The notes below the pieces were generated by a model, which saw nothing but the letters and a program-made list of their open reading frames with translations, did not search any database and had not been told where the DNA came from. This document shows positions 33,776 through 45,086 of a DNA stretch of 64,000 nucleotides, in pieces; within the stretch, counting starts at the first letter, position 1, and each line of letters begins with the position of its first letter. The translations under genes were made by a program, and so were the position numbers. The DNA is taken from the NCBI GenBank assembly GCA_029582265.1, contig CM055837.1:14030777-14094776 (forward strand), given 5' to 3'. This DNA is from Zoroaster sp. YZ-2022. Taxonomy: Eukaryota > Echinodermata > Asteroidea > Forcipulatida > Zoroasteridae.

Positions 33776-34439
33776 GCTTCCAGTGAAACCTTGTTCCCAG
33801 TGTAAGTCAATCAAGAGTAATAAACCATGCCTGTCATTTGAAAAGTGACAATGTTTGCCATTAGAGGTCAACCTTGACTTTAAAGTTAGCCTCTGGAAAC
33901 AAGGATGTTTTGTTATCATTCCAACACAATGCCAATACTGTAGTCACAGAAATCAATATGTCTGTACATAAGTTAACGGATAAGCTCAAATAATACAGCA
34001 CATAATGAATATAGATTTCAGTGCTTCGTATGGTAGATGTTGACTACGTGCATAGAGTGCAGTTAGTACTAGTGCAATAGGAGCATGCAGTATGTTAGTA
34101 CATTTCAACTTAGGATGTTTATATTGCTGCTTAGATTTCTGCTAACACATCTAATCTGATTTGGTTTGAATTGAACTGCTAAGCCTAATATTACATGAAC
34201 TCACCATGCTCAATGTATCAAAGCAAAGCTACTCAATTTAACTTATACCACATGATTTGATAACCGGTTTCTTTTAAATAAATAGTTTTATTGCTTTGCT
34301 TGAACAAGTGAACAATCTAATGCATGAATCCATAACTTATATGCATCAGTGTATGGTCATCAAATTAAGCCTCCTTTTAGGCAGAATTCACATTTGCCAA
34401 ATTATTAATTCCCTTTGATAAAACATTGCTGTTTTTTTT

Positions 34440-35640
34440 AGGTGTTCGGGTATGTGCCCGAAACACCTATTGTTTTTGTACGTTTTAAAAAAAATTTTTT
34501 TTTACTTCTTCTTCTCCCCCGCGACTGTCCGGTAACAAACACATACTTGCAAACTTCACATGAACTTGAAACTTGGCATGTACTTAGAACTTAACAAGTA
34601 GTTAAACACGAGTTGTGAGTGACCCCAATTTGACCTTACTTCCTGTCCAAACTGGAAGTCAAAGTTTAATATTAAAAAAAAAACATATCACAACAACCAC
34701 AAGAGGTAAATTCACAATTTTTGTACCATTGTACAGATCGTTAATTGTCAAAAAATATTTACAAAAAGTGACCCCAATTTGACCTTACTTCCTGTCCAAA
34801 CCGGAAGTCAAAGTTGAATATTTAAAAATATCATATCTCAACAACCACAAGATGTAAATTGACATTTTTTGCACCATTGTATAGATTGTTAATTGTCGAA
34901 AAATATTTACACAAAGGTGACCCCAATTTGACCTTTACTTCCTGTCCAAACCGGAAGTCAAAGTTCAATATTAAAAAAAATCATATCTCAACAACCACAA
35001 GAGGTAAATTGACATTTTTTGCACCATTGTATAGATTGTTAATTGTCGAAAGATATTTACACAAAGGTGACCCCAATTTGACCTTACTTCCTGTCCAAAC
35101 CGGAAGTCAAAGTTTAATATTTAAAAAATCATATCTCAACAACCACAACAGGTAAATTCACAATTTTTGTACCATTGTACAGACCGTTAATTGTCAAAAG
35201 ATATTTACAAAAAGATGACCCCAATTTGACCTTACTTCCTGTCCAAACAGGAAGTCAAAATTTAATATTTTAAAAAATCCTATCTCAGCAACCACAAGAG
35301 ATACATTCACAATTTTTGTACCATTGTACAGATCGCTAATTGTCAAAAAATATTTACAAAAAGATGACCCCAATTTGACCTTACTTCCTGTCTAAACCGG
35401 AAGTCAAAGTTTAATATTTAAAAAAAAACATCTCAACAACCACAAGAGGTAAATTCACAATTTTTGTACCATTGTACAGATCGTTAATTGTCAAAAAATA
35501 TTTACAAAAAGGTGACCCCAATTTGACCTTACTTCCTGTCCAAACCGGAAGTCAAAGTTTAATATTTAAAAAAATCATATCTCAACAACCACAACAGGTA
35601 AATTCACAGTTTTTGCACCAACAGACGTTAACGTTTGACT
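34440..35640. mobile_element. Hairpin-ended repeat family with a 149-bp array
   Basis: It begins with the quasi-palindrome AGGTGTTCGGG...CCCGAAACACCT, then ATTGTTTTTGTACG and a pyrimidine run (CTTCTTCTTCTCC). From about 34619 there are about 6.7 tandem copies of a 149-bp unit starting GTGACCCCAATTTGACCTTA and containing AACAACCACAAGAGGTAAAT. A second, inverted copy without the array ends at 61622. The class is unknown; no ORF of note. Confidence 0.75.
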
Positions 35641-38600
35641 TTCTCCAACAATTGATGACGTTATCATTTTAACGTCCCGAACAATTGCGTGTTTGCTATT
35701 GACAAACACTGCACGTCTAGTTTTGTTTTTTTTGGTTAAAAGTAGAAATTAGTTCAAGGATGTTAGAGACAAGACAATAATTATTCAGTTTTTAGTGACT
35801 TAACCCAGTCTATTGATATTTGATACAGTGTAATAGATCTACATGTATGTAGAGATGGAGGAAAATGCAGTAGATGTTGCTTCTGCATTGAAGACATACA
35901 TGTAGGTAGAAGCAATATTAACTGACCCATTGGCCATCAATCTGGCCAACTCAATTAGATTTGAATAGGTACACTGCAGGTATGATTAGTCAAAGTCTCA
36001 AATGAGGTACCCCTCTTATCAAATGTAGTTGCACATTGTACAATTATCATTCATCAATGAGTCCTGCCTATGATAATCTAATCAATGCAAGTATGTTTTT
36101 AGCTCAAATGCCTGTTTTTCATGCAGCAATTAACAAATAAAATAAATACACTACAAAAGCAGCAATAAATTTTGAAAAAAGGCATCCATGTTTTTAATTG
36201 TTTGTTTTAAATTCACAGCCAGAATTAAGGTCTTCTCAGTGACTGTGGTAACTGAATAGAAATGTTTATTGCATTCTCATTGATCAAGGATGCCTAATTC
36301 AAAAGGCAAGCTCAAAGAAACAAACCAACCACATATCCACATAAGGAACAAGTGGGAGGAGCAAAGTCAAAGAAGCACAGCCAATCAGGAGACAGTTTTA
36401 GGTGGAAGGTACCATTCCTGGCAAAGGTGGACTCCTAGAACAGCCAATAAGAGAAGTTATACAAGGCTGTTGAATGGTTGAAAGGTTCCATGAGCACTTT
36501 CCTTATTTAGTTTTTGGAATCATATCAATATAAATCAAATCAATTTAGCCATTCTTGTTCACATTGGTTAGCATCATATCATGTTCCATTACATGATAAG
36601 GAAGAGCTCCATATACTTCATTCCATGGTCAAGTCTCATTCCAAGCACTATTCCTGGACAGACCGGGTTTAGGGATATTCCTGGAAAGACAGGGTTTCGG
36701 GATATTCCTGGATTGGGATATTGGGCAACAGAGATCAACCAGCAGAATACTTCTTTTCTTATTTATAGACAACACATTAAAAGCACACTTCCGAGTCCAT
36801 TGTTCTACTTTTATTAAGTATGTTCTATGTTCTGTAATTGTGAATGTTTTCCAAATACATGATAGAGCATGCAGCTAAATTGTATAACTGCTGAATATGT
36901 TCTTCATACTTTGTTGTGGACACCATCTCACGTGTCATCATATTTCACTTTATTATAGTTTTCTCTGGTCAACTCAATTAGATTTGAATCAATCTATGAT
37001 ATATGTGTGATATATGTATGATTAAGTCAGTCTGTCAACTACTTTTTTGGGGGGGAAAGAAAATCAAGTGCCATTAAAATGTAATGGTGAAAATATCATT
37101 TGAACACACCATATCACACAGCACTTGGTAATTTATTAAAACCTTATTTGTATTTGTATTCAACCTAATTTATTCAAGCCTAATTTGGAATTTATTCAAG
37201 CCTAATTTGTACATTGATCACATGGTATAACTTCGGGAAAAAAATGTCAGAGGTAGTAAAACATTGTGGTAGCACGATCACATGATGATCATGTTTTTGC
37301 CGCTGTTTTTCAACATGGTAAATGCCATTTGATTGAATCTAAACTGTATGGGTAACTATAACTACAAAGTGTACATTTGCCAGAATGATTCAAAATGTTT
37401 CTCTGAATGAAGGTTTTACAAGAGTTAGGTTTTACTAAATGATACAGTTATTGAATACAAAAATCATCATCATGAAGGAAACTTTTGTGTTCGTAGAAGT
37501 CTATTATCTACAAGAAGTGTCTATTACCTATGAGAAGTGTACCAGTCTACTATAACACAGTCCACAGTATTATTGTTCTCTAAATGCGCAAACCCACAAT
37601 GAGCGTGGTAACAAGTTTGGCTACCCTGCTTGAGAGCATCATAGGATAAGTGCGAAACAGAAAACAAACAAGACATGACTGGGCTACAGCAGAGAGTCAC
37701 ACAGTAAGCTGTTCACAGCGGTGCATTTACAGTGCAGTACACATTCAAGGTTTCTTGTATTAGTAAAGTACATTTCTTGCGCACGCAGCCTAATCACTTA
37801 GAAAGCATTGCTTCTCTTGGCACCTTGCTTGTCAGTCTGTGGAATACAACATCACAAATGACTCCGGCAAATCCATTGATTTTTCTTTAGTATGCCATGC
37901 ACTAAGTTATAACCCAACTGGCACACTTAGTGTATGTAATAAACTTCTGGGATAAGATTTAAAAAGATCATTAGATTGGCGATTCGCAATTTGACATTTC
38001 TTAGTTTTGTGTTTGATTGTTTCTGTATCAAATTGTGATGAAGCACCGATATGGTTATTCATCAGAGGTGATAGTTTCAAACCATGCTACTTGTGTATGT
38101 TCACTCTACACATGTACCTAGTAAATTTTCCTTGGTGGATTATTTGATATATACATAACTACTGCATTCTCTCTGAGTGTTCCCCTCCCTGACTGCTACA
38201 TAACAGGTTAAGTATTGTAACATATTAACATTGGACATGAATACTGGCATGTATAGCTCATATAATGCGCAGTTAGTAGAGCAATGATATCAGTTTCAAA
38301 TCAAGCATCAATTAAGTTGTCTTTGTTCACTCCAATAATATTTTATTTACAGAGTCATGTTTCTCTTGATAATTATGGATATTAACATCATGTTATTGTT
38401 CACACAAGTCTATAAAGCCCAATACAATATTGGTAATTTTGGAAAGCAAGTTTGATTATTCCATTCTTGGAAACATTTTTGCTTAAAGTGGTTATTCTTA
38501 AGATTTATAAGAATAAATCTCAAGGTACTAAGAAGGTAATGTTATAAATAATGCCACAATGAATCATGTCTGTCCATATGTCTGTCCATAAGTACATATC

Positions 38601-39540
38601 GATTTCAATAAATATTTGAAACTGTTGTTGCAAGTGGGTGCCTATTTAAAAACTTAACTCTGTAATGGCAATTCACAAGTAAAGATATCCAAAAACATTA
38701 GAAATGTTTTTTCACAATTATGATTTATACAATGAATTGAAGTGAAACTTTCTCAAGTCGGTTGTTTAACATATCGCAATGTCACTAATTCTATATTTTT
38801 GCTTTCATTTTACTGTGCAATAAATAAATTACAAAGAACATTGCTGTGCCTTCTGATTTTAAAACACGAGAAACTCCACATATTTGTGACTCAACAAAAC
38901 TCCAAACTTTGTTCATAAAAAGAAAACTGTGTGCATGTTTATGTGCAACAGAAGACTAGACTATGTTGAATCTAATCATTCATCATCAGATGCTGTTAAA
39001 ATAATAATGCAAAGACTGTACAGTTATTTTACTAGTCTAATATTGAGGTAGATTTCCAAGAGAACACCCTTAACATTTTGGAAAGAAGCTACAACAAAAT
39101 ACGACTTAGCTCAATTGCTACACTATTCTTGTGAGCAACAAAAACACAACGTGCCAAGTAGAACAAAGGACTTATGAAGATGTGCATTTTAAGTCAAGAC
39201 CGAACAAAAACCAACTGCTTAGAAACAGGAACATTTGTCAACAAGAAAACAAAATTACTGACAGTGGATATTTCAGCATCCAACACTGAACCTTAGGTTT
39301 GATAGATGACATATCATTGCTAGCATAACTAGGAATGGTTGGGCAACTATTCTCATACAATATCTGATATGACTGAAATGATTGCATCATGCTGACTGTA
39401 GGAGTTGTTTAGGCTGTTGGACTTACCACACAAAGGAATTAGAAGGTACAAAAATAGATAAGAAAGGAACAACTACAAAGGGAAATTGTATAAAGATAAT
39501 TATAGTTGTGATGGACAGATGTAAGAAGGAACAGAATGCA
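35641..39540. other. Intron sequence with minor repeats
   Basis: Two to three copies of a ~33-bp unit (GGGATATTCCTGGA) lie at 36655-36720, and TTTATTCAAGCCTAATTTG is duplicated near 37165-37210. No coding exon with splice support was found in this 3.9 kb. Confidence 0.5.
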
Positions 39541-39965
39541 TACAGCCAGACAGACAAAAATATGGAAGGCTGAACATACACAATGATGATATATGGATGG
39601 ACGAATAAATGAACTGACACAAGGATGATGCACAAATAAATGGATGACCAGCACACAGACAGACAGACCGACAAACAGATGGATGGATGGATGGAAAGAC
39701 ACAAAGATTATATATGGATCAATGGATGAACCGATAAGGATGATGCACTGATCGATAGATGGACAGCACACAGACAGACAGACAGACAGACAAACGGATG
39801 GACGGACGAAAAGACACAAGGATGATATATGGATAAATGGATGAACAGAACACCCAGACAGACAGACAGACCAATATATGGGTGAATATATGAACAGACA
39901 CAAGGATGAAGCACAGATCGATAGACATAAAGATGGATAGATACAAAGACACAAGGATAATGCAT
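39541..39965. repeat. Degenerate ACAG/GATG simple repeat
   Basis: Runs of CAGACAGACAGA and GGATGGATGGAT are interleaved over about 425 bp. The Cys/Ser/Leu-rich minus-strand ORFs here are produced by the repeat. Confidence 0.85.
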
Positions 39966-40403
39966 AATAAGAATCTGTGAAACAAATAGAACACAGGCAA
40001 ACACAGGCAAGATTGACAGTCAATTAGTCACTTAGGAAGTAGCACCAACTGACTTCTCAATTTCCTATATATAAAATCAAAGATTTGCTTGCCTGGTCTT
40101 GAACAAGTAAAGAAGGAAAGAAAGAAAATAAGCAAGACATTTGACCAGGTCATAAAACTCAAAAGTTTGATAAATCCAACAATCAAAACAGCTCTCATAC
40201 AGCAAAATATAAAGGCAATAACATCCAACTAATAATAGTATGACAAATCTATAATTGAGCTATCTAGCCAATCATAGCACAGTGCCTACCACTATGAAAC
40301 TCATCTATCCAAAGAATACATGACAAAAACTAATCAGGGATAGTGCCAAAAGAAAGGAAAATAGACTGACGCAGGAGTCCACCCATACAGCCGAAGTCAG
40401 TAC

Positions 40404-40575
40404 CTTCCCCTGGCCCACCGTTGCCAGACTCAGAACAGACGGACTGTGCCTTGCAGGAGATTAGCTTGCGAGAACCTTGTGACTTACTACGTTTGAGCTG
40501 GGCTGGGTCATGGTTATTGCGGCCTTGCTTACGAGCATTGTTGCTACTGGTGGGGCTTACACATACTCCATTTTG
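40404..40575 (-). CDS. STXBP5: Tomosyn exon, variable linker (SRKLISCKAQSV)
   Basis: TTTCTACAG acceptor opens in phase 0 with QNGVCVSPTSSNNARKQGR. Later text is KRSKSQGSRKLISCKAQSVC, resembling the SPTS and KAQS stretches of the vertebrate linker. The donor chosen is GAAG|GTACTG, giving 172 nt and the phase 1 needed by every downstream option. Other donors nearby cannot be excluded. The linker regulates isoform differences in vertebrates. Confidence 0.75.
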
Positions 40576-41229
40576 CTGTAGAAAAAAAGTAAGAGATAGA
40601 TCATAAAAATATTTAAAAACAAAAAAATAGATCAGAAAGATATGAAGATACATGTACAAAAATATCATGATATAGATATGTAAGAGATATATGTAGATCC
40701 AAAAGATATTAGGGCTGTGCCGGGTATCCGGGTATCCGGATAACCGACCGAAACTGTCATTACCCAGTTCCATTTTTCGGTTCAGAGTACCCGTAATCGA
40801 CTTTTTAAAATTGGGACTTACCAATCCAGCAGTGTGAACAGAAATCTTTGACTATTGAACAATGTAATGTTTACACTTTTAGGAGCAATTTTATTCAAGA
40901 GATTACACTCTGATAACGCCTTTGTAGTATTTTACGGACATTTTCCATACACTTTTGTCCAACTGTTTCTGATACATTGTATCTAATCAATAAGACTCAA
41001 ATAGCCTGGCTGAGGAATGCTACAAACAAGTATCAAACTAGCTGCTCAGGATGGAATGTTTGCCTATTGTTCACAGCAATTGGATTAGTGGAACAATAAC
41101 TGCTGCTTTATGTCTGCACTGTGCACCATGATGTGTTAATAGAGGGGATTTTATTATAGGGGACGTCCACATTAATTGTTGTCCTAATAAAAGAAGTGGT
41201 GTTGAAATTGGTTTTGTTGCGTAATTATT

Positions 41230-41649
41230 TTGATGTGCCACCGACCATCCCTCAGCATATCACCAACATTTACATTTATTTACCCACCGATACTGAGCTC
41301 TCTTGTGTATTACATTTGCCGACAAGGTGACAATTTGTTTCAAAAGAAAGACATAAAAAGGGAGGTGTTTAGGCGGTCATTGTCTTTGAAACCAAACCAG
41401 CCGGGCTCAGTGATGATCCATGTCATTGGTGGCGATCAGATGCCATTCAGTTTCCATCAGTTTCCATCAGTCGCAAGGATCGCCAAGAAGTATCTTGATA
41501 TTCCGGCAATGTCAATGCCCTCCGAACGGGTGTTTTCCACCGCGGGAAATATCATCACAGCAAAGCGGAGCTGCGTAACACCTAATAATGTGAACATGCT
41601 GGTATTCCTGGCAATGAACGCCCGCATAACTGCCACCCCACCAAAGTGA
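41230..41649 (+). pseudogene. hAT transposase C-terminal (dimerisation) remnant
   Basis: The last ~60 residues contain PSVARIAKKYLDIPAMSMPS, then ERVFSTAGNIITAKRS and NVNMLVFLAMNAR. This is the hAT C-terminal dimerisation motif (LA..yL.i.ast..SER.FS.ag.i....R..l). Upstream residues are not recognisable and the catalytic domain is absent. The frame ends with TGA at 41647. Confidence 0.85.
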
Positions 41650-41929
41650 ACATGATTTATAACTTATCAATAATAAGTAACAATCAGTACACCGATTTTG
41701 AAAGAGAAATATTGGGTTCTGAAAATCATCTTAATTCTTATAATCATTGTTTAGCTTTATTATTAGTAGTAGTAGTTGTTGTTTTTAATTATTCCTATCT
41801 ACACTGTAGGTCTCTTATAGTAAATTCATTCTTTCAGGAAACAAGGTTTATTGACATTTAACTTAAGTTCATCAAGGGATGATCCTCCAGCAGTCTACTT
41901 AAGCAGCAGCATTTCCAGAGTCCGGCATT

Positions 41930-41971
41930 CTCCTGAGGACGATCAGAGCATACTGATCGAAACGTCGAGTT
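41930..41971 (+). ncRNA. Hammerhead-ribozyme-like motif upstream of the PLE ORF
   Basis: CTGAGGA is followed by a perfect 7-bp stem (CGATCAG / CTGATCG) with loop AGCATA, then AAACGTC. This resembles the CUGANGA, stem II and GAAAC core of the minimal hammerheads known in Penelope-like elements. The G of GAAA must be shared with the stem, so the fit is imperfect and activity is unproven. Confidence 0.35.
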
Positions 41972-42021
41972 GTACCTCCAGTTCTTTTCAGAACTAATTA
42001 CTACTCAATTGAGCATTTCAC

Positions 42022-44406
42022 ATGGTGTCACCGCAATTACTCTTACTTATCCTCCTCACCATGCAAAGCTACAAGTTCTACCTATCTACGCTCTACGGGG
42101 AGCCTACCACCACCAAGGTCCGGTCGTTCGAACGAACGTCGATCAGACGTTCCAAACTTATGAACAACCTCGCCTTCCTGAAACGATGCCGAGACTCTAA
42201 CTTCATCCCGCCAGGCCTACAGCTCCATGACCCAGTTCGCAGCATCCGTTCCCACCGCATCCTACGCTCAGCCAGTGCCTCTCTACTACGCGAGAGGATC
42301 GCCTTCACACATTCCTCCCTCGCCGACATCGACCACAGTTTATCCCACTTAGAAGAGGATTTTCGCTACACATTCCAACCAGAGGACTACAAGAAAGTTA
42401 CCGACCTCACTTCGTCTTCAAGCAGACACACGTTTACCACCACCCGCCGGAAGCAGATCCACAAGTTTTCGCAACTCCAACATCTGGATACGGGATCTTC
42501 TATATCCCTATTCCCCCGCGCGTTCACTCGGTCCAAGGGGTCCCCTATATCCCCACGACCATCCGACTCGGAGTCTTGGAGATCCTCTATATCTCGCTCC
42601 AACCGCGCTTCAAGTAAACCTACAGTATCAGCTATATCTCTAAGGCAACCTACACACCTCCGCTCACAGGACGCATTCCGGAAACACACCATCGTCAACC
42701 TCAGCCAAGGCACCCTCACCCCTACCGAAAAATCAGTACTGTCACTGGTTATGAATTTCGCCCTCACACCCAAAATCATCCCAACGGAAGAAATCATCCA
42801 GTCAGTAGAACCAGTCCTACGACGTCTCAACAAAACGGAAGCTGACGACGTCCGACTACAGATGAGTGATGTGTTGCGTAGAGCCAAGCCAGCTAAGCCC
42901 AACCTCTCCAAGGGAGATCTTTCTGCTCTACGTGACATCCGACAGGATAGCTCTATCCACATCCTCACTGCAGACAAAGGCAACGCTACAGTCATCATGG
43001 ACCGATTGCAGTATACAGACAAGGTAAGTGAAATCCTTTTATCTGGTTCATACCGCCCCCTCAAGAAGAACCCCATCCCATCCATAGAGAAAAGAGTTGC
43101 CAGCAAACTCCTAGCCCTCCACCGTGCCGATGCACTCTCCACCCAACTCTACCGACACCTCAGACCCTCCAGCTCATCCTGCCCCAGGTTCTTTGGCCAG
43201 CCGAAGATCCACAAACCCGATGTTCCTCTCCGCCCTATCGTCGCCTCCAGAGGTTCACCCACTTACAACACAGCACGGCATTTAGCTAAAATCCTCCGAC
43301 CCTTGGTGGGTCTCACTCAGCACCACGTGTCCAACTCCAGTCAGTTCGTGGAGATCACCCGAGGCCTCACCCTACAACCCAGCGACATCTTGGTTAGTTT
43401 TGATGTTGTCTCCCTATTCACCAATGTCCCAACTGAAGAGACATGCCTCCTGGTGAAGGACAGACTCGAACAAGACCTTTCCCTTGATGATCGCACATCA
43501 CTCACCCCTGACCAAATTCATGATCTGCTACTAACATGTGTCTCTTCAAGTTGTTTTCAATTTCAGGGCAAGTTCTACGAGCAGACAGCTGGGACCTCCA
43601 TGGGATCCCCTCTATCCCCGGTCCTTGCTGATATTTTCATGGAAGAGTTTGAAAACTCTTCCCTCAACACCGCCGACCTCCAACCAAACCTGTGGCTCCG
43701 ATATGTTGATGACACCTTTGTGGTTTGGCCACACGGCAGAGACACACTCCAGGATTTCCTACAACATCTCAACCAGCAACATCCGAGCATCAAGTTCCTC
43801 GATGTCGGCATTTCCAGAAACCATGATGGCACCCTACACCACAACGTTTACAGAAAGCCTACCCACACAGACCGTTACCTGAACCAGTGCTCCTTCCATC
43901 ACCCTAGCATCAAGTCATCAGTCAACCGTACCCTCGTTCAACGTGCCTACAACATCTGTGACAAGCACAGCCTTCCCAAGGAACTACAGCACATCAGAAC
44001 TACCCTCGAGCGCAACGGTTACAATCCCAGCAAGATCAGCACAGCGAAGCCGGTTCCAAACCCCGAACACAAGGTAAGTGATCAAACCCTTTCTGCTTGT
44101 CTCCCCTATCTAGGTTCGACGTATCACAAACTACAACACATTCTCCGACAAGCGGGCATCCAAGTGTACCACTCAGCTCCCAGCAAACTCCAAGGGCTTC
44201 TACACACCCACAAGGATAAACCGGATCCCAGCAACAGAGCGGGAGTCTACAGGATCCCCTGTGAGTGCGGTAAGGTGTACATAGGCGAAACAGGACGGAA
44301 TCTCCCCATCAGACTTAAAGAACACCGAGCGCACGGCCGCAGAGGAGATTTCGAAAAGTCAGCCATCGTCAAGCACTCGCACATCAAGGACCACCAGATA
44401 GACTGA
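42022..44406 (+). CDS. Penelope-like RT with GIY-YIG endonuclease, truncated by a stop
   Basis: The 794-residue frame has RT blocks: RFFGQPKIHKPDVPLRPIVA-type text (about 390-410), FDVVSLFTNVPTEE (about 460), GTSMGSPLSPVLADIFMEEF (about 525-545) and the catalytic YVDD (561-564). The GIY-YIG nuclease follows: GVYRIPCECGKVYIGETGRN (about 740-760) and LKEHRAHGR. A TGA at 44404-44406 cuts the frame in the nuclease tail; similar reading (AWHPRRMREAIEIV) continues after it, while the duplicate at 46596-46598 has TGG at that place. Penelope-like enzymes make cDNA at nicked targets. Confidence 0.88.
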   Translation: MVSPQLLLLILLTMQSYKFYLSTLYGEPTTTKVRSFERTSIRRSKLMNNLAFLKRCRDSNFIPPGLQLHDPVRSIRSHRILRSASASLLRERIAFTHSSLADIDHSLSHLEEDFRYTFQPEDYKKVTDLTSSSSRHTFTTTRRKQIHKFSQLQHLDTGSSISLFPRAFTRSKGSPISPRPSDSESWRSSISRSNRASSKPTVSAISLRQPTHLRSQDAFRKHTIVNLSQGTLTPTEKSVLSLVMNFALTPKIIPTEEIIQSVEPVLRRLNKTEADDVRLQMSDVLRRAKPAKPNLSKGDLSALRDIRQDSSIHILTADKGNATVIMDRLQYTDKVSEILLSGSYRPLKKNPIPSIEKRVASKLLALHRADALSTQLYRHLRPSSSSCPRFFGQPKIHKPDVPLRPIVASRGSPTYNTARHLAKILRPLVGLTQHHVSNSSQFVEITRGLTLQPSDILVSFDVVSLFTNVPTEETCLLVKDRLEQDLSLDDRTSLTPDQIHDLLLTCVSSSCFQFQGKFYEQTAGTSMGSPLSPVLADIFMEEFENSSLNTADLQPNLWLRYVDDTFVVWPHGRDTLQDFLQHLNQQHPSIKFLDVGISRNHDGTLHHNVYRKPTHTDRYLNQCSFHHPSIKSSVNRTLVQRAYNICDKHSLPKELQHIRTTLERNGYNPSKISTAKPVPNPEHKVSDQTLSACLPYLGSTYHKLQHILRQAGIQVYHSAPSKLQGLLHTHKDKPDPSNRAGVYRIPCECGKVYIGETGRNLPIRLKEHRAHGRRGDFEKSAIVKHSHIKDHQID

Positions 44407-44848
44407 CAGGCAGCCCAACTCATCACACCCATTGACGCATGGCACCCCAGACGCATGAGAGAGGCCATCGAGATCGTCAAACACAACACTGTGCCACATG
44501 ACATCGGCTTCTACATCAGCGACATTTGGCGACCACTACTACGGACTGAAGGATCTTCTATATCCAAAGTCACAATATTTTGTCACCAAGATGTTATACT
44601 TTAATAAAGATTGAATTAAATATGGTATCCTCTGTATTATAAAGGTCAATTTTGTTAACATTTACATGTATTTGTACACCAAAGGAGGCATGTTTTCAAC
44701 AAGAATGAAAACGGGTATCCGGGTATCCAAACTTTCCTGATTTCGGGTATCCGGTTCCAAAAATATCCGAAAACACATAGCCCTAAAAGATATCAAGATA
44801 AAAATATGGAAGAATAGATCAGAAAGATATCAAGATAGAGATATTATA

Positions 44849-45086
44849 TGTGATGCGATCTGAGAAAACCCGTTGGATGTCGCTGGACGTGATTTTAAGA
44901 AATTGACAAAATAGTCCCAAAACCATTTTTTTGTGAATATTGTTTTTTGCTTGAATTTTATTCTTTGATGTTTGAACTGTGTCCCCAAAAAATATTTTGT
45001 ATAAATTAAAACGTTTTATACCCTAAAAATATGATTTTTAATCATGTGTTTCATTGTGCAATATTAAGTTTTACAAGATTTGATTC
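44849..45086 (+). mobile_element. Truncated left end of the TIR transposon (duplicate)
   Basis: From TGTGATGCGATCTGAG at 44849 the sequence is nearly identical to 47040-47278, then jumps at TTTGATTC|TGCTCTAC into Penelope-like RT text. It is the left 238 bp of the 47040-51932 element, left over by the tandem duplication. Confidence 0.9.

Larger units (their letters stand above)
41866..44612 (+). mobile_element. Penelope-like retroelement, copy 1
   Basis: An RT plus GIY-YIG endonuclease coding region and a hammerhead-like motif upstream define a Penelope-like element. Its limits are estimated from where hAT-like sequence stops and from the AATAAAG after the coding end. It is inserted inside the hAT element, sense to the plus strand and antisense to tomosyn. 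Confidence 0.8.
40710..44785. mobile_element. hAT transposon, decayed, carrying a Penelope-like insertion
   Basis: The ends TAGGGCTGTG and CACATAGCCCTA are followed inward by GGGTATCCGG-type subterminal repeats. An exact 8-bp duplication AAAGATAT stands at 40702-40709 and 44786-44793. An 8-bp duplication plus a hAT dimerisation domain at 41400-41640 identifies the superfamily. Most of the transposase is missing and about 2.7 kb is a Penelope-like element. Confidence 0.88.

Noticed and set aside
37801..37850. Possible extra tomosyn linker exon on the minus strand (CTGACAAGCAAGGTGCC)
   Set aside because: An acceptor-like TCCACAG exists but neither frame nor donor fits the phase of the neighbours.
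39439..40023. Cys/Leu/Ser-rich ORFs suggesting a membrane or venom-like peptide
   Set aside because: The composition is dictated by the GACA/GATG simple repeat.
42387..43142. 251-residue minus-strand ORF opposite the Penelope RT
   Set aside because: Shadow of the RT frame; no recognisable domain.
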